Source of the DNA: Scopulariopsis brevicaulis
Lineage: Eukaryota > Ascomycota > Sordariomycetes > Microascales > Microascaceae
Direction of reading: 5' to 3'
Length of the DNA: 64,000 nt
Assembly (NCBI GenBank): GCA_017657125.1
Contig: JAGFNX010000383.1
Location: forward strand, 49,197 to 113,196
Both the position numbers and the translations under genes were made by a program. The stretch's first letter is position 1; each line of letters begins with the position of its first letter. Under the pieces are notes generated by a model. The model was given only the letters and a program-made list of their open reading frames with translations, searched no databases and was not told the origin of the DNA. This document shows, piece by piece, positions 24,399 through 36,790 of this stretch.

Positions 24399-27226
24399 TT
24401 AGACCATAGGCCTCGATATGGGCGCAATGATGCCCTGCTTGACAATGACCCGCGGCTTCGTCCCCTGCTGGAACGTCTCCTTGGTGACAAAGTCCTTGCC
24501 GACGGGGAGGCGGAGGGTGCCCTCGTACTGCTCCTTGGACTCGTAGGTGTGGGGGAGCTGAGAGGCGAGGTACTTGTCGTTCTGGGAAGCTCGTTAGCTT
24601 ATATTCTGGTGATTCCGAAAAGTTCGGGATAAGGTGTGAAGGCAGTAGTAGAACGAAAAGGGGTCCATTGTAGAGTGACGATGTGGGATGGGGTTAGGGA
24701 AACGGGGATACACACCTTCTTAACCTTCTTCTCGTTGATAATCACCTTCTCCAGCTTCGCGTCCTGCCGATCCCCCCTCTTCACCCCCTCAACCTTGGTC
24801 AAGAACTTCCTCCCCCCCTTCCTCTTCGTCAACCCCTCGCCCGCCCAGCTCCCCCACCCAGGCAGCGTGTTATCAACAACCTTGTCGTCCTGCTCCTCCA
24901 CCAGCTCCTCCTTCTCCTCGTCGAACTGCGCAACGACGTCGTCGCCGGCGAACGCCCGCGCGATGAGCTCCTCGTCGCGGATCGCGAGGGGGAGGTGGAG
25001 GTCTACGCCTTCGTCCGAGTCCGCGTCCGAGTCATCATCCCCCGCGGCACCCCCCGCGGCATCGGACTGCTTCGCCTTGGACTTGGGCTTCTGGGCGTCG
25101 GCGACGAGGATGGACGAGTTGAGGTCCAGCGGCTCGGCGGCGCGCGGCGCGACGCCCTTCTTTGGTTTCCGGCGGGCTTCGCCCTTTGACCAGGCCCCGC
25201 CGATGGAGTCCTGCTGCACGATATACCGCGGGCCAGGCGCCACGCCATCGTCAGTGACAACCTTGTTCCCAGCCGACTTCTCAGTCGTCGCCGCGTCACC
25301 CGCGTCCTTGCGCTTCCGGCTCTTCTCGGGCTTCGCCGCGACAAGCGCGTCCGCCTTCCCCATCCCGTACGTCCTCCGCCCAACCTCCGCCCCCTCGTCC
25401 TCACTCTCTTCGGGGTCCGAGTTCAGGTCGCGCTTAATCTGCCTCGCGAGCTCGTCGTTTTCGCTCTTCAGTCTCTCCTCCTCCCTCTTCATGAACTTGA
25501 GCTGCATCAGGCCCGACTGCGGCTCGTCGTCGTCAGCCGTGGCCTTCTCCAGCTGGCGGTGTAGCTTCTCCCTGTCGTCCTCGGACTCGCTCCCGGAGTC
25601 GGAGCTCTCGTCATCGGACTCCTCGTCGCCGCCGCGGCCCTCGACCCTCTTCCGCAGCTCCTCGTCCCGCCGCGCCATGTCCGTCAGGCCGGCCCGGTAA
25701 TCATCATCCCACACCGCCCTCTTAACCTTGGACCCCAACTTGGCCCAGTTACTACTCTTGTGCCGGGCGCCCACCCGCTCGAGCGCCCTCGCCCTATCCT
25801 GCGCCTCGCGCTCCTCCTCGGAGTCGATCTCGCCCGCCTCCTCCATGGCCTCCCTCGTCGCCATCTCCTCCCTGTTCTTCTGCTTCCGGTGGACCCGGTG
25901 GTACGCCTTGCTCTTGATCTTCTTCAGGCGCGCCGCCCTCTTCGCCTCACGGGACTGCGCCTCCCGCTCCAGCCGCCGCTGCGCGAGGAGCTCCTTCTGC
26001 GCCTCCTTGGAGAGGGAAGCGTGCTCCTCCTCGGTGAGGTCCCTGGGCTTCTTCTGCTCCTTCTCCATGCTCAGCCCGCTCTGCTTCAGGAGGGAGAACA
26101 TGGTCTGCTCGAGCTCCGAGGTCGCCGTCGCGGCCTTCAGGGGCTGCATCTCGGGGTTGTTTAGCACCGCGTTGGGGAGCTCCTGCGGCAGCGGGAAGAC
26201 GAGGTGGTCCGCGCGCCGGTTCTGCTTGATGGTCTCGGTCCACCGGTTGAGCGTCTCATTCGTCTTCTCGTAGGCGGCCTTGCGGAGGACGCGGTCCTGC
26301 TGGCGCTTGGCGAGCGGGACGACCAGCTTCTTGCTCGCGCCGGGCCGCGTCTCCTTCTCCTCCTTGGTCATGAGCTTGAGGGACTTGCGCATGTTGGCGT
26401 CCTTGACGCCGGTGAGGGCGAGGTCCTTGAGGTCGATCTTTTGCCTCGTGGACTTGGCGCCGTCGTCTTCGACCCCGGCAAAGTCTGCCACTAGGCCCTT
26501 GAGCGCGTCCTCGTCTTGCATCTCTTCGTCTTCATCGTCGTCGTCTTCTTCAGATGCCGAGGCCGATTCCTCTCCGTCCTCATCATCTGAGCCACTGTCG
26601 GAGCCACTCTCGGAGCCCCCCTCCTCCTCGTCGGACTCCTCTTCCGCCTGATCGAGCGCCGTCGCAAGGTCGATGGCATCCTCGCCTAGAGACTCGTCGT
26701 CGTCATCGTCGGAATCATCTTCCTGCACGATGTGTTAGATGCGCGCTTCTCACGCACGGTATACTGCTGAACCCACCTGTGCCTTCTTGGACTTGCTCCC
26801 CGAAAAAGCAAAGCCGTCAAAGTCCTCCTCGTCACTCTCCCCAAACGCCTCGTCACTGTCAATCTCCGAGTCCTCATCCTCGCCTACAGGACCCCCCATC
26901 GTCCACTTGTTCCCCTCCTCATCACTCCCGTACTCCACATCCGAGTCGTCCTCCTTCTGTTTGCTCGGCCTCGCCCTCTTCCTCCGCGGCCCTTCGTTGT
27001 CGTCACCGTCATCCTCCAAGGCCCTTCCGTGCTTGGGTCGGGCATCCTCGAGGTCCGGATTCCGGTGCCGCGGCGCCTTGACGTCGGGGAGCTCTTCGGT
27101 AGCTAGCTGGTACGCATCGAGGGCTCGCGTTTCGTGATTCTTGCCCTTCTTTCCTTTCTGTTTCTTCGCGCTTTTGCCCGCAGGCCTCGCGGTTATCGCC
27201 CGTCCGTGGGCTTGTCGACCTCCCAT
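24399..27226 (-). CDS. UTP14: U3 snoRNP / SSU processome protein UTP14
   Basis: Three exons on the minus strand (27226-26777, 26722-24716 and 24581-24399) encode 879 residues, close to yeast Utp14 (about 900). The N-terminal third is very acidic and Ser-rich with basic nuclear signals (RRKRARPSKQ). The Utp14 core includes RTETIKQ-like NRWTETIKQNRRADH, then FPLPQELPN, then the basic KKIKSKAYHRVHRK. The C-terminus, TYESKEQYEGTLRLPVG followed by the KPRVIVKQGIIAPI block, matches the family end and lies in the short last exon. UTP14 acts in small-subunit pre-rRNA processing and activates the helicase Dhr1 in the nucleolus. It shares a 356-bp divergent promoter with COX15 and converges with the lysyl-tRNA synthetase. 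Confidence 0.94.
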
Positions 27227-27582
27227 GGTGTTCGGATATGTGGTGGTCGCTGTGAGAGTGATGCAGCCTCCTCCGTCTCTCACTTTCACTTTTATCTGGG
27301 AAATTTTCGAACGGGTAACTTTTTCTGCCGGTGGGATCTATGTGGGGTCACGGGCGGTGAGAGTTGACAGCGGTACGTATCCAGGCACGAGGTACAAAGG
27401 TACTTCCACCGACTCGCCCTGAAGCGACCCCGAACCCCGGGACCAATCAGAAGCGCTCCATTTACCAACTGCGGGCCCCTGTCGAACCACCCTTCAGAAA
27501 TAATTCCAGAAGCTCGGAATCAGCCCATAGTTTCCTCCCTCCCTCCTCCAGCGCCTTCACTTGGGAGACAGAAAACGAAACA
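27227..27582. promoter_or_regulatory. divergent promoter of UTP14 and COX15
   Basis: A 356-bp segment between two divergently transcribed start codons. It must hold both promoters and leaders. I recognise no specific factor site with confidence. Confidence 0.6.
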
Positions 27583-29117
27583 ATGGCGTTCCTGATGCCG
27601 GTGTCGCGAAGGCTGGCCGCGAGGCTGGCCTTTCCCGCCCCGATATGCCGCCAGTGCCTGCAGGGCCGCCCGGCGGTGCAGTCGCGGTCCCTCGTCCTCG
27701 AGGCGCTGCGCGCCGCGGCGCCCCGCCAGGCGCGGTTCCAAAGCACCAAGGCGTCGGTTTCTGAGCAGGCCAAGGCTGCGTCTGAGGCGAGCGCGAAGGC
27801 GTACGCCGAGGCTGTTGAGAACGCCCCGAGCAAGAAGAAGATGCCCGAGTTCACGTCGTCCAAGGCCGTGGGCGTGTGGCTGCTTGGATCGGCTGTTAGT
27901 GTATTTGGTCTCATCGTCTTCGGCGGCCTAACCCGCCTCACGGAATCTGGGTATGTCTTCCGCCTCCCGCACCCGTCTTCCCGTTTGCATTCCCCTATAA
28001 TGAGTTGCTAACTAACCGTCCTAGTCTGAGCATCACGGAATGGCGCCCCGTCACCGGCTCTATGCCCCCCAAGGACGCCGCCGCCTGGAACGAGGAATTC
28101 GACAAGTACCGCGCCTCCCCCGAGTTCCAGCTCCTCAACCCGCACATGACGCTCGAGGAGTTCAAAAAGATCTACTTCATGGAGTGGTTCCACCGCGTCT
28201 GGGGCCGCGTCGTCGGCGTCACCTTCGTCCTCCCCGCAATCTACTTCGTCGCCCGCCGCCGCGTCTCGCTCCCCATGTCTTTCAACGTACTAGGCATCTC
28301 GGCACTCATCGGCTTCCAGGGCTTCATCGGGTGGTGGATGGTCAAGTCGGGGCTGAAGGACGACCTCTTTGCGCCCGGTAGCCACCCCCGCGTATCGCAG
28401 TACCGCCTCTCGGCCCACCTCGGCACCGCGGTCCTCTGCTATGCCTGGATGCTCGTCTCCGCTCTGACGGTCCTCCGCACGCGCCGCCTCATCGCCAACC
28501 CCGCCGCGGCAACGGACCTCGTCGCGGTCCTCAAGAACCCCGCGCTCTCGACCCTCCGCCGCTCCGTCACGGGCATCACGTCCCTCGTCTTCCTGACCAT
28601 CCTCTCCGGCGCGCTGGTCGCCGGCCTCGATGCCGGGCTCATCTACAACGAGTTCCCGCAGATGGGCAACGGGCTCACGCCGCCGGCCGCGGAGCTCTGG
28701 GACAAGCGGTACTCGCGTAAGGAGGACGGCTCGGACCTGTGGTGGCGGAACATGCTCGAGAACCCCTCGACCGTCCAGCTTGACCACCGGATTCTCGCGA
28801 CCTCGGTCTTCACATCTATCGTCGCCCTGTTCATCTACGCTCGCCGCCCGCACATGAAGGCCGCGGTGCCCAAGGACGCGAAGCGCGGTGTTACGGGCCT
28901 GCTGCACCTTGGTCTCATGCAGGTCGCGCTCGGCATCTCGACGCTGATCTACATGATTCCCCTGCCGCTGGCTGCGCTGCACCAGGCCGGCGCCATGGCG
29001 GTGCTGACCGGGGCGTGCGTGCTCGGCCACCGGCTGAGGATCCCGAAGAACCTCATCGCGACGCTGAACAGGAGGGTGAAGATGGCGGGGACGGGCCCCA
29101 AGCCTAGCTCGAAGTAG
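27583..29117 (+). CDS. COX15: haem A synthase COX15, mitochondrial
   Basis: Two exons, 27583-27950 and 28025-29117, give 486 residues. The Arg/Ala-rich N-terminus (SRRLAARLAFPAP through RFQSTKA) is a mitochondrial presequence. About eight membrane helices follow from residue 100. The paired haem-ligand histidines of the family are visible in EWFHRVWGR, RLSAHLGTAV, LDHRILATSVF and ALHQAGAMAVLTG. GGLTRLTESGLSITEW spans the intron and is a family signature. COX15 oxidises the C8 methyl of haem O to give haem A for cytochrome c oxidase, in the inner membrane. Length is usual for the family. Confidence 0.95.
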
Positions 29118-29703
29118 CGGAGCACCGCTGCCTTGGCTCTTAAGCCGTGTTTGAAAAGGGGGTGAGCGAGTGTACATGTGGCTGTTGTCTCTCGGGGCTC
29201 TTCTCCCGAACTGTATTATTTTCCTCTCTGCTCGCATCTAGCCGACACTCGATGTCTCATCTTGTATGTACAACATATAGAAACCGTGTATTAGTATCCA
29301 AAGGGGATGAAAGCTTCCAGCAGCGCGCCTTTCCTGACGATGGAATCGACAACCACCGCGGGATCGCTTCTAGGCTTCGTAGTCGGGTCTGTTTCTCAAC
29401 ATTCTACATTCTGAGGAGTTTTGTTTGATAGACCTCCCTTCACATCCACTCGTCTCCTCACGCCCCGCCACTCCATAATCCCGAACAACGAAAAAGGAAA
29501 TGTGTAATGATTGCGAGCGTATTTTACATGTACAGGCCTCCCCCACCCACCAGGGGCCAAAACCAAGAAATACAACGATCCCCGACCTATACCCACCCAA
29601 CCGACCCGACACTAGAAAAAGGAAAAAAAGAAATATCAAGAGAGTGCGATGACACTATGCCCCCATATCAGAGACAAGTGCTCGAAAAGTTCCGCGACGG
29701 AAG
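29118..29703. other. convergent intergenic region COX15 / Ca2+ exchanger
   Basis: Only 3' flanking sequence of two convergent genes; AT-richer than the coding regions. No gene seen. Confidence 0.6.
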
Positions 29704-31474
29704 TTACAGGCTGGGATCCTCCAGCGAGGGGCTGACGTAGAACGCCAGGGCGATGATACAGTAGAGCCCCAGAAGCTACAACCAAAGTCAGTTAACCCTG
29801 CTTTCGAACGACGGAGGTGGGTCGGGGATCTTACCATGGCGCCTTCGAGGTAGTTCGACCTGCCGTCCTGGACGGTGTACGTGACGACCATGACCGAGAA
29901 CGCAAAGGCGACAGTCGAGACTGGAAACCCCGGTTAGCATGAGCAATGGAGGCGGAAAGACAAGTCGAACTTACAAGTCTCGAAGTGCAGGGACATGGGC
30001 TCCCCGATGACCCAGCCGACCATGACCATGAACGGCGTGACGAGAAGCGCAATCTGGATGCTGGAGCCGATAGCGACGCCCATAGCCTAACTCCGTTAGC
30101 ATCATCCACCCTGTCCATACCCATCCCACCAACAACCCAGACCCAAAACTCACCAGATCCATCTTGTTCTTCACGGCCACAACAACAGCAGTAACATGCT
30201 CCGCCGCATTCCCCACAATCGGAATCAAGATAAGCCCAACAAAAGTCTTGCTGATCTTCGCCGTCTCGACAACTTGATCGATGCTCCCGACCAGATAATC
30301 CGCGCACACCGCAATGACGACCGTGGTGACGATGAGCACGAGGGCCGCGGGGATGGCGCCCATGCAGGGCTCCTCGGACTCGACGTCGGAGCTGCGCTCG
30401 GTCACGGGGGCGTGGGCGCCCTCGCTGTCGAAGAGGTTGTGGTGGGTGCGCAGCTGGAAGAAGAGGTAGAGGACGTAAAGGAGGAGGAGGATTATGGCGG
30501 TGCCGCGGGAGAGGAGGAGGACGGGGTCGCCTGGGTCGGACTTTATGCGCTCCTTTTGGCCGTCGAGGACGTTGTAGAGCTGGGCGCTGCGTTAGTGACC
30601 TGGTGTGAAAGGGGAGAGATGAGGGGAGGAGAGGGGCGTACCGTCGCAGGGATGACCAGCGAGGCAGAGGACAGCGCCAGGAGCGAGCACGTCGTCTGCG
30701 CGGTTCCAGAGGGGAAGTGCTGCTCCATGCCGCTGCCGTCCGCGTTCCTGTTGTTCCGGAGCCCGCCGAAGAAGAAGCACATGCCGAGGACGAGCAGCAG
30801 GTTCGAGAGGATCGAGCCAAGCATCGAGGCCTGCACGACCTCGATCTGGCTGTCGTAGAGCGCGACGATGCTGACCTATATCGCGGAGCAGAATGTGTAA
30901 GTGGGTGTTCCAACTTGGGGCGCAAAGGGGCAACGGGGGCAACTAACAATCAGCTCGACGGCATTTCCAAACGTAGCGTTCAGCAGTCCTCCAAGGGTGT
31001 CTCCTAGCTTCATGGCGATCTCCTCCGTCGCAAACGACAGGACGGCGGCCAGCGGGATAATAGCGAAAAAGTTGAGCGTAAAGACCGTCGTCGGAGCCCA
31101 GTTGAGCTCACCGGCAACAATGGCAAACGGCACAATAATGAGCAGGAAGTTGACATAGTCTGCATTCGCGCGCATCCGTTAGAATCACAGCCCTAACACA
31201 GCTCCACCGCGCCGTCGCGGCGCAAAGCTGCCACCATCGCGGGACGGTACTCACTGCTGAGGAGCGTCACCTTGGTGACATGCCACGTCGAGGCCGAGTA
31301 CCTTACGATGTGGTTGGGGTGGTCGGTTCCAGGGGTGTTGCGGCTGTGGAAGAAGAAGCGCTTCCAGTCGATGGGGCCGTCGTCGGCGCCGTTGGCGCGC
31401 CCGCGGCCGTTGAGGAGGCCCGTCGTCTCGCTGGGGGCATCGCCAGCGGCGTCCCCGTGCTGGTAGTGCGGCAT
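29704..31474 (-). CDS. VCX1: vacuolar Ca2+/H+ exchanger (CAX family)
   Basis: Seven exons on the minus strand: 31474-31255, 31159-30948, 30875-30642, 30579-30154, 30086-29975, 29920-29835 and 29775-29704; 453 residues if the ATG at 31474 is the start. Both pseudo-repeat signatures of the family are present: GNAVELIVS in the first half and GNAAEHVTAVVVA in the second, each holding the cation-binding Glu. About eleven helices are separated by an acidic central loop (ESEEP). Such exchangers move Ca2+ into the vacuole against the proton gradient. The first exon frame is open upstream of 31474 but only to non-ATG codons, so an additional 5' exon is possible. Exon 3/4 joining uses the acceptor that gives IPATLYNVLD; a nearby alternative changes frame. 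Confidence 0.9.
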
Positions 31475-33902
31475 GGAGGAGTTGCTCAGAGCCCTCCGAA
31501 AGTTAACGCTGGCTGCTTGGCGGAGGGTTTTGTTAGTGGTTTCGTGGCTTCCCAAGGACTGCTGTCTGGAGAGCGAGATGTATCGGTCTCGAGTGTGTAT
31601 ACGACTCCAACTGGATCAGGGAAGAGGGTATGTACTACGTGACAGAAACGAACACGCGAAAAGGTATCATAAAAGAAAACAGGTCCGGGTATCAGAAGTT
31701 GAAGTGTGAAGGGAAAGGCTCAACAGGGGGGCCAGTATACAAGTTCAGGTAGCGGCGGGTCCGAAGGCAAAACCGTATAAAGCCCGTCAGAGGGACGAAA
31801 AGTAAAATAAGTGGAGAGAAGGGAGCGTGAGAAGGAGAAACGAGGCTAAAGAAGGGGTGACTTGGAGCTAAAAAGTGACACCGCTTCCCACCCAGATATT
31901 CCGGATCGGGCCTCAAGGACGAGTCGAGCGCGCGGGTATCATGTATGTCTCTCCGGGCGCGCGGGTGGGGAGAGAGGGTGGGGGGAGGAAGAGGAAAGAA
32001 AGGAAAGAAGGGTGGTGTGGTGTGGTATTATCGGGGCCGTGGAGAGAGTTTTACTCACAACCCATGATTCGGCAACGGCAGGGGTTTGATTTCCTCTTCG
32101 AGCCGGGATTTAATTCCCCACGAAGCGCCGATACCTTGACGGCGTGGTCGGATCGAGGGTAGCGGTATGGGGCCGTGGGCACTCTGGCTGGAACCCTTCT
32201 CGCTTGTCGCCCGTACTTGGTAGTGCGGCTCGCTGCGGTGCCCGATGTCCGGAAGCGGTCAACGGGGGAGCTGGGTCAATCGACGGGGTGGATTGTGATT
32301 GGGATGGGCTCCCAAAGGAGGAGGTGGGCTGTGGTTTCGACGTTTGCGATCACGCTGTTCCAGGTAACGGGCGGCCGCGGTCCGTGTGGTGTGGGTGACC
32401 TCGTGGCTTGCTTGCTTGCTTGATCTCTGCAGGCTCCGACGCGCCGGGAACGTTTGTCTCTGGTTCAAGTTGGGACGAATTTTCCGATTCCGGTCGGGAA
32501 GGGGGATGAAAAGGAATATTGTGTTTGGGAGGCTGCTACAATTGCGTCGGACGATGACGGGAGTCTAGGTCGGTTGGTCGGGGGATGGGGGCAGTCTGTG
32601 CCGTGATGCCGTGAACCGTACAGTACGACCCGTCTCGAAATCGGAAACCTGCAACTCTGCCGTGGTCGTGATGTAATTTCAGCGCTCAGGAACATGGAAA
32701 TGGGCCCCGACGGAGACCCTGGGTACACCGCCGCCCAATCGCGTGCGGGAGGTACACTGGTGGCCCAGGAACCACCCCACCCAGCTAATTGGCCACCAAG
32801 ACCCCCGACGTCAGAGGGCAGATTAGCTTGTCCAGCGGCAGCTGAGACCTTGCCGCGAGAAGCACGGGTAGCTCAGGTTGCACGCAGCACAGCCCCCAGC
32901 ACTAAGCTCCGCCCGGGTCCCCATCCAATCGAATCGGGACAGCTCCCCACGGAAGGCCGGAGATCGAGGGCGCACGTTTCACCCGGAATCGGAACGTCGG
33001 TTCGCTTGGCGCCGCGCCAAGATGGGCGGCCTCCCATGCACGTCCGCGACGGAGATTTGGCTCAGTTCGCGCCATTAGCCCCAGCGCATCTACAAGTACT
33101 ATTACAGAAGACTCGCTCAGTTCGATGCGGGGTACGTATCGCAAACCCTCATCCCGCCCATTGACTTTCTCGCCATTACGAATAGAGTACAAGTATCTCA
33201 GCCCAAACGACGGCGCCCAGGGACATCGCCCCTCTCGCAGGAACCCCCCTCGCCTGGAACCACCCCGGCAAAGGCTAAGCTTTCAGTTCCCCACACCGCC
33301 CCCTGTCACGAACGCGCCAAGGCAAGCAAACCACCCTCCACCGCCATCATGATGCGCACCTGTAATCCCGCCTTTTTCCATCGCCGCGACGACGGTCAAT
33401 TGCCGACTCGCACTTCCCCTCCCGCCACGGGCACCTGCGTGCGCCCGGTTGACGTGTACGCACTATACGACGCACTGCTGCGGCTAGAGGATTATCCCGC
33501 TGCTGCGCCTCGAATAGGCGTTAGAGTCGAGACGAAACCTAATGGCCACGGAAGATCTCGAGGTTGGGTACCAACTGGTACCAAGCAACATACTCGGTAC
33601 TCGGCATCACGATCCTTATCGATAACACAGACCGGGGCCAGACACACTGAATGACGTAGGCATCTTGCACTTGGTAATGCAATGTAGGCCTTCTTCAATT
33701 GATATAGCTCGTACGGATATTTGTGATAGCATACGCGAAAGGATATTCCTACTACTGCTGGCTCGCGGGCCCCAGCAGACAGTCAGGCACGAAACGAAAC
33801 GTAAAAGAGCAACTCGAGCAACAACCACACCACAAAAACCTCAGCCCCAGTTCCTACTCATCCAGCTCACCACTCATCGCGGATCTCTCTGCTGTCCGCA
33901 GA
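31475..33902. other. 2.4-kb intergenic region
   Basis: Upstream region of the exchanger and 3' flank of the GH81 gene. No supportable gene. A short (CTTG)4 run lies near 32406. Several 60-150 codon frames overlap on both strands without recognisable content. Confidence 0.5.
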
Positions 33903-36790
33903 TCACGCACCGCCCATCGCTGAGCACGGGTTAGCATTCCAACATTTCACTCGAGAACAGGATTGCGCTTCTACTCACCGGCCGCATACGCAAGGTACCA
34001 CGTGAGCGACGCCCCACCATCAATCCACGCGGGATCAAAGTCCCGACCGTTGAAGAACTCCCACGCCTCCTGAGGATAAACGGACGCATAGTTCCCGTAA
34101 ATAATCCCCCTCCACCCGCCGTCAATCTTGTCCACCCTCCCGTCGCTAAAGTACGTCGTCCACTCCTCGAGCACAAACTCGCGCGTGCGCGCTACCGCCG
34201 ACGGCGGGAGCAAGGGAATCATGTGGATGCCCTGGATGTACTCGATGTTGGCCCCAAAGTATGTCGTGTGGTCGGCCTTGTTCTCGAAGAGGATGCCCGC
34301 CACCTTGTTGCCGATGAACTGCGAGGGCTGGTTCTTGTTGTCGCTTGCCATGAGGAAGTAGTTCTGGAGGCTCCGGGCAAGGACCGCGACTTGGAGGTTT
34401 CCACTTCACCCAGTTAGCCATGTCCTGGGAGGCCGAGCGGCCTATCTGGGCGACCAGAAAGGGAGCTTACCGTGCCATCATGTTGGCGTCTCCTGTTACG
34501 GTCCCCCACATCTTGATGGCAAACGCACTCATCACATCCTCCGAGCTCGATTCTTGGTCCTGTTTGAACCTCGATCAGCACCAAGTCCAGGATGTTCTCA
34601 GCGGCAGCATGTTCCAGGTTGAACCACCTACCTTTCCATCCATACTGGCATACAGACCATGAGCCCAACTATGGCCATGGTACCAGTCAAAGCTACGATG
34701 CTGCGGGAAGTACTCGTCCTGGGCGCTCGGGTTTGCGTAGTCGCGCACAAACATGTCGACATATTCCTTGTTGTCCCTCGCCCAGTCCGGGTCGATGTGC
34801 CCTAGGACCGCAGCAGTGAGGACAAAGTAACCCCAGTGGAAGTGGTGGTCGTTGTAGTAGGTGTTGCCGAAGTCGACACCGTCACTGCCGGTTGTGTACG
34901 ATGCCGAGGACACGACTCCGCCCCAGGCCCCTAAACCGCACCCTGTCAGTACTGCCCTCGGCCACAGAGGTTACATTCCTCCAGACTCGGGCGTTAGGGA
35001 GAACTCACGCTCATATACAAGCGGGTGTTCCTGCTTGTTCTCCGCAAAGATTGCAAACGCCTCCTTGAGCTTCTCAAGACCTGCCTGTGCTAGTTCCTCG
35101 TCCTTGAGCATGTCCTTGATGACGAACAAAATCATTGCAAACTTGGCGAGTCCCTGGAAAAGAGGAGTGTTAGTTCTATCCTTTGGTCCACAGCTGCAAT
35201 GGCCTCGTCTGGGCGACTCACCTTGCCACTGAAGTACATGGAGTCGAGGTTCGACTGGGCAATCATGTTCTGAGAGATTTCATTTTTGGCGACCACCTTG
35301 ATCACCTTTTGCGCGGCCTCGGACAACTCGCTCTTGGAGCCGCCATCCGGGGAGAATGGCGCGAACCCCATATTCACCGGCATCTCATCCTCAACCATGG
35401 TCCAGCGAGTGGCTAGCACCGCCTTTGCAGTTCCCTTGGTCGTCGTCACCATGTGAATATCCTGCGCGTAGCCCGCAGTCTCATAGTCGAACGACTCAAC
35501 GTGGTGTGGCAGCGCCCACATGAGAAGCGCACCCTCGGGGTGTCCTCGAGCCGTGAACTCGAAGGAGTACCTCCCCGAGGAGCCAGAAACGGATCCCTTG
35601 AGATCCGCAGTTTCCGCGTACACGCCAGATGCGTGGTCCAGCATGGGCTCAGCACCCGGGACGTCCTTAGCGACCTGGATGATGCCATTGAATGGGTTCC
35701 TCGATTCGGCGCGGCCATTGTTAGTAACCTGGAGGTCCAGGTCCTCGCCCTCGAGCTTGTACGCGTAAAGCCACCACGTCTTCCCGTCCTCGAGTAGGAA
35801 CCTGAACTTTGCAATGTTCGACTTGGGGTCCGCCGAGACGCGAGTAACAGTCCGGAAGAAAACGCTCGTCTGAATAACCGGGGTGGCCCCGTTGTACATC
35901 GCCGTGACGAACCCCATTCCTTGCACGAGGGGGAAAGACACGACGGGCTCACTGTTAGAGTCCTTTCGAAGCCGAACCATGGCCGAGGAGGCCGTCAGGC
36001 TGTCAGTCGTGAGATCGGCGCCTTGGTCCAGTTCCTGTGCGCTCAAAATCAAAGACTGGATGCCGACCGGGTTAATAAAATACGATGCGGCGCCAGTCTC
36101 TGGCTTTGTATCCCCAAACACCCGCTGGTCGGCGTCAATGTGTGATATGGCGAGGCCATAGCTGCCAGAAGGGTCTCGCCCGGCAGCCCAGGAAACAGTG
36201 TATGGGAAGGTGTAGGTAGGCGCCGTCTGGTCACCCAGGAAGAAGTTGGAGAAGAATTTGTTGGTCTGCAAAGGGAAGCCAGAAGTGATGCCTTTTCGTG
36301 GGACCGGGTGATCCTCCTTGACTTGGATGCGATCCGGCGGCGCGGCCGTCGCGATGGGATCCGCAAAGATATCAGACGAGGCCATGGCCGTTTTAAATGC
36401 ACTTGGCGAAGAGGCCGAAGACGTAACAGGTTTCAAAAGCGAGGTAGGCGACTCGATGGAGGATGTGGTAATCGGTGCTTTCCGTGCGCCTCGATCGTCG
36501 GAACCGTCGATGCCGGTATTGACGGTGCCGGTGGTATGAGGAGTGAGGTCTGATAAACTGGGAAGTATTTGAACTGTCCCGTTGGAATTTGTCGTCGTCG
36601 AAACTTCGACAGTCTCGTTGAGATCGAAATCCAACTCTGGAGTAGCAGAGGGTTTAGACGTAATGCTGCTTCCGTGGGAGGTGCTCGTGACGGACGATAC
36701 GTTTTGACGGGCCTGAGGAGCGCCTTGACAGACGGGGAGCTGTCCAACCGTCAGCCAGAGGAAAATAAACAAACTGCGAAGAAACATCAT
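33903..36790 (-). CDS. secreted GH81 endo-1,3-beta-glucanase
   Basis: Six exons on the minus strand: 36790-35222, 35153-35009, 34930-34632, 34559-34471, 34403-33979 and 33919-33903; 847 residues. A signal peptide (MMFLRSLFIFLWL, then cleavage near VCQGAP) precedes a Ser/Thr-rich linker of about 130 residues. The GH81 domain starts near residue 165 with PLQTNKFFSNFFLGDQ. Catalytic-region motifs are FDWYHGHSWAHG (Asp653) and DQESSSEDV (Glu674 to Glu678). GH81 enzymes hydrolyse beta-1,3-glucan, in fungi during cell separation or wall remodelling. The last exon is only 17 nt and turns the end into YAAAMGGA; reading through that donor instead stops three codons later at 33971. I favour the spliced end because it resembles family C-termini. 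Confidence 0.93.

Noticed and set aside
24636..25700. 354-codon open frame antisense to UTP14
   Set aside because: Ser-rich translation is the mirror of acidic and Lys-rich UTP14 codons; no domain, fully inside the coding gene.
29831..30949. 372-codon frame overlapping the Ca2+ exchanger in another frame
   Set aside because: Arg/Ser/Pro-rich shadow that runs through demonstrable introns of the exchanger.
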